Origin: Daphnia carinata
Lineage: Eukaryota; Arthropoda; Branchiopoda; Diplostraca; Daphniidae
Assembly (NCBI RefSeq): GCF_022539665.2
Contig: NC_081333.1
Location: 7,314,971 to 7,378,970, forward strand
Direction: 5' to 3'
Length of the DNA: 64,000 nucleotides
The position numbers and the translations under genes were made by a program. Below the pieces are notes generated by a model. It ran no database searches. It saw only the letters and a program-made list of their open reading frames with translations, and was not told the DNA's origin. Of this stretch, positions 55,060 through 64,000 are shown in pieces (position 1 is the stretch's first letter; every line of letters begins with the position of its first letter).

Positions 55060-56360
55060 GTTAGTCGAGTAGCGTGGCTGGAGAAAAGTATGTTAAAATG
55101 GATAAGATAATAAAAGATAAGGATGGTAAGTACAAAGATTATTATATTAGTTTTCAATTATTAATTATTGTTTTTTAGCTTTAATTATGAACCTGCAGGC
55201 TCAATTATTGTTCGTAATCAGTCCATGCAGCGATGGAACTGAACAATTGTGGGACCGTATTTGGGCCAAAAATGGGTGTGGTACGGAAACCCAGAAATGG
55301 CATGAGTTCAACCTAAGACATGGATTAGGTACTTACCGGTTCTTTGTCTATCGAAAAAGTATTTTTAATGCTATTATTTTGCATTCACAGAATTTTAGCG
55401 GGGGGATCAAGTCAAGTCTGGAAGTGTTACAGGATGGAAGAGTCAGCCTGTAGTTGAAAAAACACTGGGAGTGCATTACCATTAAAGTGTGAGGTAAAGT
55501 AATAGAGTAATGCAAATTGTCTAATGAGAAGTACCATCGTGTGTTAATGAATCCGGTACAACAGCAATCCATTATAGTTCTGTCACAGCTAGAAGCCTCA
55601 AATAATTCTGCTTTTCTGGCTAAAGAACAACTTGTCCTTTACGTCCACAGTGTTGGTGAAACTGGGTACTTAAATGGCCCTAAAGATGTCTTAATTTTGC
55701 TGCCGTTGCAGAGATGAACATCATACATGGACTCTTTAGGTATGAAAAGAATTTTCTTCAAATAATTTTGAATTTATGACGAAGAATTTCTCTTCCTTTT
55801 TGCCAACCAGATGTAATGTACAAAAAAAAATTTTATCCAATAGGAAAGGATTTTCATATACTGGGAACACAACTATCAACAATGCAACATTCTATGGGTG
55901 CTAGTTTATCATTCAAGAGCCTTATACAATAATGTTAATCTGCAATTTGTATGTCCTTTCCCAAGCTTCCACCAGAAGTTGAATCTATGAGTCATGTAAG
56001 TTACGTGAGCAACAATTGATATGCTTAATGGTGTTGTTTTTCTTTTCTCAATATAGGTTAATAGTAACATTGGATCTGAAAAGATTCTTGGTTGGGGCAA
56101 GACACTGAATAAATTGTATTGATTGGATGGATGATATGACATTTCTATACTTAATTCGGATTCCCCAGACGGTATTTGATATTTTAAAAATTGAAGTGCA
56201 TATCTGGGCTCTCTTCTTTTCTGTAGCCCCGTTTCCCCTTGACTCATAATAAGCCCGTAGGGGGTCATTCCCCTACTGTACGGTATATATAAAAACAACA
56301 TATACCGAGGTTTGGAGGGCTCTGGCCGGAAAGGGGACGTGGGGGTCCGCACGTTCGATG
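55060..56360 (+). repeat. Repeat module copy A, carrying a small spliced ORF
   Basis: The module holds a two-exon frame, 55098-55125 and 55179-55453, joined in phase 1 to 100 residues. The protein starts MDKIIKDKDALIMNLQAQ and has the motif SPCSDGTEQLWDRIWAKNG followed by CGTETQKWHEF. I do not recognise the family. The downstream part (55440-56360) is shared with copy D. A minus-strand open frame (55909-56382) lies in it, and related frames also occur in the two palindrome arms. Whether either frame is translated is unknown. Repetition suggests a mobile or segmentally duplicated unit. Confidence 0.7.
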
Positions 56361-56589
56361 AAGTGTTCAATGAAGTATACAATACAATAACAATATGGTG
56401 ATACCTAGATTAACGGGCTTGTATTCCAACCAATATATAGCGGTGACCTCAAACCCGTAGTACGAAGAAACAAAAGAAAGAAATGCAATTACCCGGTGCT
56501 TGGCTAAGAGAATCCGAAGAAATGGAACATTTTTACAGGAGCGATTAACCTTTAATACGGATTTGTGGGTAGCCACACAGCCCTCCATG

Positions 56590-56990
56590 AACACTTCATC
56601 GAACCATGCGGACCCCCACGCACTCTCAGTGTTTTTTCAACTACAGGCTGACTCTTCCATCCTGTAACACTTCCAGACTTGACTTGATCCCCCCGCTAAA
56701 ATTCTGTGAATGCAAAGTAATAGCATTAAAAATACTTTTTCGATAGACAAAGAACCGGTAAGTACCTAATCCATGTTTTAGGTTGAACTCGTGCCATTTC
56801 TGGGTTTCCGTACCACACCCATTTTTGGCCCAAATACGGTCCCACAATTGTTCAGTTCCATCGCTGCATGGACTGATTACGAACAATAACTGAGCCTGCA
56901 GGTTCATAATTAAAGCTAAAAAACAATAATTAATAATTGAAAACTAATATAATAATCTTTGTTTTTTCCGACGCGTAGCCATCTACCGCT
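56590..56990 (-). repeat. Repeat module copy B (inverted, partial)
   Basis: Near-identical inverted copy of the second exon of module A: the minus-strand frame 56641-56907 differs from the A copy by only a couple of residues. The upstream first exon is absent. Near 56960 the sequence switches to the CGTAGCCATCTACCG-type sequence seen elsewhere. It lies tail-to-tail with copy A. Confidence 0.75.
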
Positions 56991-57098
56991 CAGACTCTTT
57001 ATTACTGGCGTAGGCAATTTCAGTCCATTGGATGCCATTCGCAGTTAGTTCAGTAGCGTGGATGGAGAATAACGCGTGGCTGGAGGAACAATTGAAAA

Positions 57099-57675
57099 AT
57101 GGATAAGATAATACAACAAAAGGATGGTGAGTATAAACATTATTATATTTGTATTCAATTATTAATTATTGTTTATTAGATCAAATTATGAAGCTGCAGG
57201 CCCAATTATTGGAACAACACAAAATATTAGATAACAGCAAAGCTAAGGATGGTAAGGCCTAATACGTAATGATTCTATTTATTTGCTTTTATTCATTTGT
57301 GTTTTGTAGCTCAAATTTTGAGTCTACAAGCTCAGGTAGGGGAAAAGAACAAATTGGAACGGAACAGTTTCCAAACAGTGAAGGAGGTTTTTCCAAACTC
57401 ATCCCTAACTGAACATGAGGATGAATTGGCATTAGGTGAACACAGTCAGGTACCTAAACTTTTCAAATAAGAATTCAAAATAAGTATAGAATTTTAACAA
57501 ACAATTATTTATTGTTTAGTTATTCAGTCTACCACCTGACAGTGTGTTAAATTTAAATTCTGTTAGTGCTGCACTAAAAGAATTGTTAATAATAAGTCCA
57601 TGCAGCAAAGGAAGTGAACAATTGTGGGACCGTATTTGGGCTGAAAATGGGTGTGGTACGGAAACCCAGAAATAG
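57099..57675 (+). pseudogene. Longer four-exon relative of the module gene (copy C), interrupted by a stop
   Basis: Exons 57099-57126, 57180-57251, 57310-57449 and 57520-57675 all have sound splice sites and consistent phase. They encode a coiled-coil-like N-terminus (repeats of IMKLQAQL and ILSLQAQV) that leads into the same SPCSKGSEQLWDRIWAENG motif as copy A. The frame ends at TAG 57673-57675, where copy A has a Trp codon (CAGAAATGG against CAGAAATAG). Copy A looks like a shortened derivative lacking the middle exons. The family is unknown to me. Confidence 0.65.
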
Positions 57676-57845
57676 CACGAGTTCAACATAAAACATGAAT
57701 TAGGTACTTTTCGGTTTTTTTGTCTATCGAAAAAGTATTTTTAATGCTATTACTTTGCATTCACAGAATTTTAGTGGGGGATCAAGTCAAGTCTAGAAGT
57801 GTTACAGGATGGAAGAGCGAGCCTACAGTTGAAAAACACTGAGAG

Positions 57846-58663
57846 TGCGTGAAGGTCATCATTCAAGAGCCTTATACAATGATTTTCATCTGCAATTTGT
57901 ATGGCCTTTCCCAAGCTTCTGTCAGAAGTTGAATCTATAAGTCATGTAAGTCACATGAGCAACAATTGAGATGCTTAATGGTATTGTTTTTCTTTTCTCA
58001 GCATAGGTTAATAGTAACATTGGATCTGAAAAGATTCTTGGTTGGGGCAAGACACTGAATAAATTGTATTGATTGGATGGATGACGTGACATTTCTATAC
58101 TTAATTCGGATTCCCCAGACGGTATTTTATATTTTAAAAATTGAAGGGCATATCTGGGCTCCCTTCCTTTCCGTAGCCCCGTTTCCCCTTGACTCGTAAT
58201 AAGCCCGTAGGGGGTCATGCCCCTACTGTACGGTATATATAAAAATAACATATACCGAGGTTTGGAGGGCTCTGGCCGGAAAGGGGACGTGGGGGGTCCG
58301 CTTAGTCCGATGATGTGTTCACGGAGGGCGACGTGGCTACCCACAAATCCGAACTAAAGGTTAATCGCTCCTGTAAAAATGTTCCAAATCTTCAGCTCTT
58401 CTTCCGGCTTCTCTTAGCCAATCACCGGGTAATCTCCCCGGTGGGTCAACAAGGCAGTGTCTCCCCCTGCCTGGGTTGACGGCAACTTTTGAAAGGGCTA
58501 TTGTGCCTTTTTAAAGTTGCAAAAATAATTGTAATGTGCAGAGAATTGTCAATAAATATTTTTTTTTTTTAATATTTTTTGCAAAACTTGTCACTTTCAT
58601 TGTCTGTGTTCACACATTACATTTATCAATTTTTTTTTATTTAGCTTGCTCAATTCATCTTTA
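57846..58663. repeat. Left arm of a large palindrome
   Basis: About 0.8 kb that reappears, almost unchanged, in inverted orientation at 59292-60100. It includes the sequence of the minus-strand frame 57922-58344 (MLFLYIPYSRGMTPYGLITS) and the block TTGTGCCTTTTTAAAGTTGC. The near-identity implies recent duplication or gene conversion. The inner ends run into a 0.63-kb spacer holding three tRNA-like sequences. Confidence 0.85.
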
Positions 58664-58737
58664 TGGTTTATGCCAACTTTGATGGTAAGCATTGTTTCCA
58701 TTAGTTTATCGTTTATCTGTAAGCATTCATTTATTAT

Positions 58738-58793
58738 CCAGGGATCGAACCCTGGATGTTCGGCATACCGCGCCGATGCTCTACCAATGAGCC
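58738..58793 (-). repeat. tRNA-like sequence 1 in the palindrome spacer
   Basis: On the minus strand: D-arm-like GGCTCATTGGTAGAGC, an anticodon-like stem CGGC/GCCG with a 7-base loop, and a perfect T-arm CCAGGGTTCGATCCCTGG. Position 33 of the loop would be C rather than T, and the acceptor stem does not close properly. This is probably a tRNA relic or a tRNA-derived element. Confidence 0.55.
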
Positions 58794-58920
58794 ATGAATC
58801 ATATGATGTGAAGTTGGCTTTTTTCTAGTCACTTGCGGACTTGCATTTACACTTTGAATAAAACTGGAATGCAGTACTTCAACATTCTTTTCTCCATTTA
58901 GATGTAGATCTTTATACATC

Positions 58921-58985
58921 TAGTAAGGTTTGAACCCAGGATAACAGTTATCGCAGCTGAATGCTCTACCACAGAGTTATGGACC
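58921..58985 (-). repeat. tRNA-like sequence 2 in the palindrome spacer
   Basis: On the minus strand: A-box-like CTCTGTGGTAGAGCATT and B-box-like GGGTTCAAACC. The anticodon and acceptor stems are weak. Probable tRNA-derived relic. Confidence 0.5.
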
Positions 58986-59084
58986 TTATGAAAGCAATAG
59001 AAAGATAAACATATAGTTGTGAAAGACTGCGAAATAGACGATAACATATGATATGCGATAATAAAAAAATTTAGATATATCTCG

Positions 59085-59143
59085 TGGCTCAATGTTAGAG
59101 CATCGGCGTTGCACGCTGAATGTCTGGGGATCGATTCCCATGC
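59085..59143 (+). repeat. tRNA-like sequence 3 in the palindrome spacer
   Basis: On the plus strand: TGGCTCAATGTTAGAGC (A box), an anticodon-like arm around GCGTTGCACGCTG with a possible TGC (Ala) anticodon, and TGGGGATCGATTCCCATG (B box / T arm). The acceptor stem is not evident. Probable tRNA-derived relic. Confidence 0.5.
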
Positions 59144-59291
59144 CAGTAAAACAATTTACAAATACAAAATTACTTCAGAATATATCCAGATATTACACGT
59201 TGTTCCATGTCTAAGTTCAAGAATTCAAAAAGTGTAATAAATAGTAACTGAATACTTAAAGATAAACGATACAACAGTGGCAGAAACAATA

Positions 59292-60100
59292 AAGATGAAT
59301 TGAGCAAGCTAAATGAAAAAAAAATTGATAAATGTAATGTGTGAACACAGACAATGAAAGTGACAAGTTTTGCAAAAAATATTTTATAAAAAAAAAATTT
59401 ATTGACAATTCTCTGCACATTACAATTATTTTTGCAACTTTAAAAAGGCACAATAGCCCTTTCAAAAGTTGCCGTCAACCCAGGCAGGGGGAGACACTGC
59501 CTTGTTGACCCACCGGGGAGATTACCCGGTGATTGGCTAAGAGAAGCCGGAAGAAGAGCTGAAGATTTGGAACATTTTTACAGGAGCGATTAACCTTTAG
59601 TTCGGATTTGTGGGTAGCCACGTCGCCCTCCGTGAACACATCATCGGACTAAGCGGACCCCCACGTCCCCTTTCCGGCCAGAGCCCTCCAAACCTCGGTA
59701 TATGTTATTTTTATATATACCGTACAGTAGGGGCATGACCCCCTACGGGCTTATTACGAGTCAAGGGGAAACGGGGCTACGGAAAGGAAGGGAGCCCAGA
59801 TATGCACTTCAATTTTTAAAATATAAAATACCGTCTGGGGAATCCGAATTAAGTATAGAAATGTCACGTCATCCATCCAATCAATACAATTTATTCAGTG
59901 TCTTGCCCCAACCAAGAATCTTTTCAGATCCAATGTTACTATTAACCTATGCTGAGAAAAGAAAAACAATACCATTAAGCATCTCAATTGTTGCTCATGT
60001 GACTTACATGACTCATAGATTCAACTTCTGACAGAAGCTTGGGAAAGGCCATACAAATTGTAGATGAAAATCATTGTATAAGGCTCTTGAATGATAAAAT
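59292..60100. repeat. Right arm of the large palindrome
   Basis: Inverted copy of 57846-58663. The open frame in it (59702-60031) is on the plus strand and matches the left-arm frame at nearly every residue. Beyond 60100 the sequence continues as module copy D. Confidence 0.85.
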
Positions 60101-60740
60101 AAAACCCGTAGAATGTTGCATTGTTGATAGTTGTGTTCCCAGTATGCTGAAAATCCTTTCCTATTGGATAAATTTTTTTTTTGTAGATTAGACATGGTTG
60201 GCAAACAGGAGGAGAAAAGCTTCATCATAAATTCAAAAATTTTTCAAGAAAATTCCTTTCATACCTAAAGAGTCCATGTATGATGTTCATCGCTGCAATG
60301 CCAGTGAAGTGAAACATCTTTAGGGCCATTTAAGTACCCAGCTTCACCAACACTGAGCGTAAAGGACAAGTTGTTCTTTAGCAAAGGAAGCAGAATTATT
60401 TGAGGCTTCTAGCTGTGACACTATAAAGGATTCTATGAGGATAGTACCGGATTTATTAACACAATATGATACTTCTCATTAGACAATTTGCATTACTCTA
60501 TTACTTTACCTCATACCTTAAGAGTAATGCACTCTCAGTGTTTTTTCAACTATAGGGCAACTCTTCCATCCTGTAACACTTCCAGATTTGACTTGATCCC
60601 CTGCTAAAATTCTGTGAATGCAAAATAATAGCATTAAAAATACTTTTTTGCTAGACAAAAAACCGAGAAGTGCCTAATCCATGTTTGATGTTGAACTCAT
60701 GCCATTTCTGGGTTTCTGTACCACACCCATTTTCAGCAGT
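60100..60740 (-). repeat. Repeat module copy D (inverted, decayed)
   Basis: Reverse-complement relative of 55290-55930 in copy A. Shared blocks include GGCCATTTAAGTACCCAG, AAAGGACAAGTTGTTCTTTA and CATCCTGTAACACTTCCAGA. The coding part is truncated after CGTGCCATTTCTGGG-like sequence, near 60740. More diverged than copies A and B. Confidence 0.7.
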
Positions 60741-61144
60741 CTTTATGGTAATATTAATCAAAGCCACATGTACCACTATGAAATGGGTGTTGAAAAGCAA
60801 ATAAAAACCTGTTGAGATTGATACCAGGAGAATCAGAATAGATCTCAATCAACTTCAGTTATTCTTTTCCCTATAGTACTTAGTGACATAGCGTAATAGA
60901 TATACCTGCCTCAATTCAGAACCATAGACCAACAGAAAAGAACACAGAAATGTAGCTGCTGTGAAAGCAGATCACTTTAGAACACATGATCAGGTATAGA
61001 TCATCTACGAGGAAACCTAAAATGCAAAGACAAAAATATGGGGCATAATTGCAGTTTACCAAACATAGTAGTAAAATAAAATAATTGTCCAAGAAAGAAA
61101 TATGCACACTTGGGTTGGCGAATGGGTAAGTCTGATGCAATGTA

Positions 61145-61305
61145 TGGCAACCCGTTTTCCTCCCCCCCCCCCCAAAAAAAAAAATAAAAATATCGGCCTT
61201 ACTTTCTACTTTACTCCTACCAACCGATAGATGGCGGCAGCAGTGAAATAGAAAAAAAAGGCCGATATTTTTTTTTTTTTTTGGGGGGGGTAAAACGGAT
61301 TGCCA
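61145..61305. mobile_element. Small palindromic TA-flanked MITE
   Basis: Left end TGGCAACCCGTTTT followed by a C-run, right end a G-run followed by AAAACGGATTGCCA. Inner arms are AAAAATATCGGCCTT and AAGGCCGATATTTTTT. TA dinucleotides flank both ends (61143-61144, 61306-61307). This fits a mariner/Tc1-type MITE of about 161 bp. The centre contains CGATAGATGGCGG. Confidence 0.8.
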
Positions 61306-61318
61306 TAAGCGCTATGCA

Positions 61319-61557
61319 GTAGAAATATTCGGTGAGTGTGTGAACAATATTTTAAATTTTTTTGTTTAATAATTTACTATCGCCATCTACCGGTCACTTT
61401 TCCAGTTAATGCTCTACATACACTCAACGAATATTTGTCCTGCATCAGCGCTAGTGCTGTAGCGTACTGGCGCGCTAGGGTTGCGGCAAAGGTTCGATTT
61501 ATTTCAAAAACGATTAACTTAATGAAATGGGGGGGGGGGGGCAAAACGGATTGCCAT
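61319..61557. repeat. Second inverted repeat and related terminus next to the MITE
   Basis: AGTAGAAATATTCGGTGAGTG (61318) and CACTCAACGAATATTTGTCC (61421) form inverted arms about 80 bases apart. Further right a G-run followed by CAAAACGGATTGCCA (61540-61555) resembles the MITE terminus. A GGTTCGATT (B-box-like) lies at about 61493. Probably a degenerate related element. Confidence 0.5.
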
Positions 61558-61559
61558 CC

Positions 61560-63458
61560 TGGAAGGGCTTTGATCCTTTTCAGACAGTGAGACCCCCTCA
61601 CATGAGATGAAAATCTTTTAAAGCGTTTTTAAGTTGATCGTAATATTACACACATCTTCATTTTTCCTTTACCGCCATCCAGCTTCTCCAGTTTCCCTTT
61701 TACAACCATAATCATCCCAACCCAAGCTCTTCTGCATCGTCCTTAGAAACCCAGGCACCACTTGCGGGACTGTATATTGGTTTTATTTGAATAGCATGTG
61801 GCCATTGGAAAACTTCGCAACCACCGTGAACTGCTTAATTTTTCTGTTCCACTTTTTACAATGATGAATTTGTTTTTGAGCTTTTTAAGACTACAGCAAC
61901 GGAACATAAAAACGTATTCAGATCGGTCCGCTTGTAATCATCAGTGTAATATTATTGCTCCAATAACATAGTGACAAAATGGTTCAGGACAGACAAACGC
62001 GATTCGTGCACGAGAGGCAGAGGAAGAGGGATAGATAGATAGATAGTTATTTAACAACAGTTTTCTGTTCAAAAAAACAAATCAACGGACGTAATTAATG
62101 GGAGGGGTAGACAATCTAGGGCCGAGGGTTGGAGACAAAATGAGAGGCAATTCAATGCAATGCAAAAAAACGATCAGATTTCAACCAAAACAAAAGAATA
62201 GGGCAGATTTTCTTCACCGTGACATGCACAAACACACAAATTGGAGAAATCAAAATACAAAAAAATATAATAATAATAATCAATAATTTTGATCAGATTC
62301 AACGATACGGATGAACATATTGTTTTTTGACATGTATCCACCACGTCGCTGCTGGCATCGAAATGTTCTATCGGTGTCACTTGCACAAATACACATTCAC
62401 GCAGTCATACCGGAGGAATCCTCGTTCGTGACGGTCAACTCTTCTATGATCAGACTAGTTGGCGCAACAAAAAACAATGAAGAAGGAAAAACAAAAAACA
62501 AACAGCACAGAATTGATGGGATAAAACATGAAGAATATTGATAAGTTTAAGAGGGCGGTAGGAAACGTTATGATACAGATTACATTCATTTGGGTTGCAA
62601 TTTAATAATCTCATAAGAAGATGGCATTATATAGCTTATCTGTCTTAATTTGGCCCTGCTCTGACAATCTTTTTTTTTTCTCTTTCCCCTTTTCCCATAA
62701 AGGTATATTTATAAATGCATACCAGAACGCTATTGTTTTCGTTAATTAAATAATTCTGTTTTTTTTTTAATCCTAGAATTTTTTTTTGTTTGTTTGTTTC
62801 GTTTTTCTGACTAGTTATGTACAAAAAATGGCTTTCAAGGTAAGAAAAGATTGGAGCCAGATAAGGGCAAATAAGTCAACTAAGTTTAGTGTGTTACGTG
62901 TGGGGGGGGGGCGGTATGTGTGGATGGCGTTTTGTTTACGAGGAGTTTCAATGTACAACAATGTTACACACACACATAAAGAAAAGTAGAAAAATAGAAC
63001 AACTGATGGGCGATTCAAAGTAAAGAAAAACAAAAATACTTGAACATATGTATCTGTATGTGTCTATCTGTCGGTGTGTATCTGTGTGTGTGTGTGTGTG
63101 TGTGTTGTATGTGTAACAAAAACAAAGAGTGATAAGGATTTGTTTGAAATAATTAACTTTATAATTTTTTTTGCGTTTTCTTTTTTTTTTGGCCCTCGTG
63201 GATGCTTGAAATTGAATGTTTTACTGTATTCATTTTTGATTCAACTAGGACGAGAAAGGTGAGTAGAAGAAGAAACAAAAGAATCAAGGATTTTTGTTTT
63301 TTACCCAAGAAAAACTCGGATATGAGCAAAGGGAAAGGGAAAAAAAGGGATTGGGGATTCGAAAACAAAACAACATAGAAAATGACGGTAATATTTATAA
63401 TGTTATACTTCTACTACGTACCAGCGTTGATCAAGACTTGCACCGGCTAGTACATAAA
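61560..63458. other. Spacer and likely 3' UTR of the right-hand gene
   Basis: AT-rich DNA with T-runs, a GATA run at about 62029-62046 and a TG run at 63083-63105. The part nearest 63458 is probably the 3' UTR of the minus-strand gene that ends there. No other gene was seen. Confidence 0.45.
63083..63105. repeat. (TG)n microsatellite
   Basis: About eleven TG units in the presumed 3' UTR of the right-hand gene. Confidence 0.9.
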
Positions 63459-64000
63459 CTAAGTGGGGCCCGCTGACTCTGGTTGCTGTTGACTAACAAT
63501 TTTGGTTGAGATGATTCCAGAATCAAACAAGAAAGCTTCTACTTCTGTTGCTTCTGGAACATTTTGACTTTCTTTTGAGCCGGAGAGCATCCTGCTGCTG
63601 CCGTCTTTGAACGTCGAACTAGAAGGACTAGAGTTCGTAGTAAATGGGATCATCGTCGACTGTTGAACTACCGATGACGCTTTCACGTAATTCTTATCAT
63701 TCTGGTCCGCACTGTTATCCGAACGCGTCCGACGGGCTGATCTAGACATTCGCTGCGTTTGAATTGCTGTCTTCGCTGTCGTAATACGTGACCCGCTACT
63801 TCTCGTGGTGGTCGCCATCGTTGTTGATTTACTAGTTGATCCCTGAACGTCACCTCCCCCCTTTTTCTTCTGTTCGATGACCGCATTATCCGTCGTTGGT
63901 GAAGCAAAACCTTCCGGTGATGAGCGGTTGATCCGGTTCGAGCCGCGTCGTATACTTTGCTGTTGCTGGTGGTGTCTCTGACGATGCTGGACAACTGCAC
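63459..64000 (-). CDS. C-terminal coding exon of an unidentified protein (partial)
   Basis: The minus-strand frame is open from the right edge of the window to a TAG at 63459-63461, about 180 codons. The first Met at 63818 is internal, since the frame stays open beyond it to the edge. The translation is rich in Ser, Thr, Gln, Arg and Asn, with a QQQQ run, a basic Lys/Gly patch and an SRSARRTRSD-like stretch. The end reads VSQQQPESAGPT. It looks like an intrinsically disordered C-terminal tail and carries no domain I recognise. The rest of the gene lies beyond the right edge. Confidence 0.6.
   Translation of the reverse strand, partial: AVVQHRQRHHQQQQSIRRGSNRINRSSPEGFASPTTDNAVIEQKKKGGGDVQGSTSKSTTMATTTRSSGSRITTAKTAIQTQRMSRSARRTRSDNSADQNDKNYVKASSVVQQSTMIPFTTNSSPSSSTFKDGSSRMLSGSKESQNVPEATEVEAFLFDSGIISTKIVSQQQPESAGPT

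Noticed and set aside
58726-59150. Functional tRNA genes
   Set aside because: A and B boxes are good but acceptor or anticodon stems are incomplete and the loop at one site lacks the expected T33, so tRNA-derived relics are more likely.

Overview
The window is arthropod nuclear DNA, most likely from a small crustacean such as Daphnia (organism inferred, not proven). Genes are multi-exon with GT-AG introns mostly 50-100 bases long, intergenic DNA is AT-rich, and two neighbouring genes belong to the arthropod TipE/TEH family of sodium-channel auxiliary subunits. Gene models were built by hand from splice sites and reading-frame phase. Every full model closes to a multiple of three, which is the main internal check.

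Layout. 0.1-2.8 kb (-): 5' coding part of a probable Cdc25 phosphatase running off the left edge. 4.6-5.8 kb (-): phosphoglycerate mutase. 6.1-7.0 kb (+): PAAT/C10orf88-like protein, divergent from the mutase. 7.2-8.0 kb (-): histone stem-loop binding protein SLBP. 9.4-19.4 kb (+): KDM6A/UTX histone H3K27 demethylase in 19 coding exons with one 4.6-kb intron. 21.2-23.0 kb (-) and 24.2-27.6 kb (+): head-to-head TEH and TipE genes, the latter with two candidate alternative last exons. 28.4-29.4 kb (-): HD-phosphohydrolase-like protein with a degenerate metal site. 29.7-33.0 kb: nested repeats with a tandem array of about 164-bp units. 33.9-39.2 kb (-): kibra/WWC in 15 exons. 41.5-43.4 kb (+): DNAJA2-type Hsp40. 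44.6-47.6 kb (-): a two-exon G-protein gamma subunit, easily missed. 48.9-50.7 kb (-): Xaa-Pro aminopeptidase 3. 51-61.6 kb: a block of mobile and repeated DNA. 63.5-64.0 kb (-): C-terminal exon of an unidentified gene running off the right edge.

The genes are mostly housekeeping or regulatory and do not form one pathway. Two local themes stand out: cell-cycle and chromatin genes on the left (Cdc25-like, SLBP, KDM6A), and the ion-channel auxiliary pair in the centre. The repeat block contains a complete hAT-like element with a 7-bp target duplication, a TA-flanked palindromic MITE, several tRNA-derived sequences, and a family of related modules carrying a small spliced gene of unknown type. 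One module copy is intact, one is broken by a stop, and two related segments form a palindrome with arms of about 0.8 kb.
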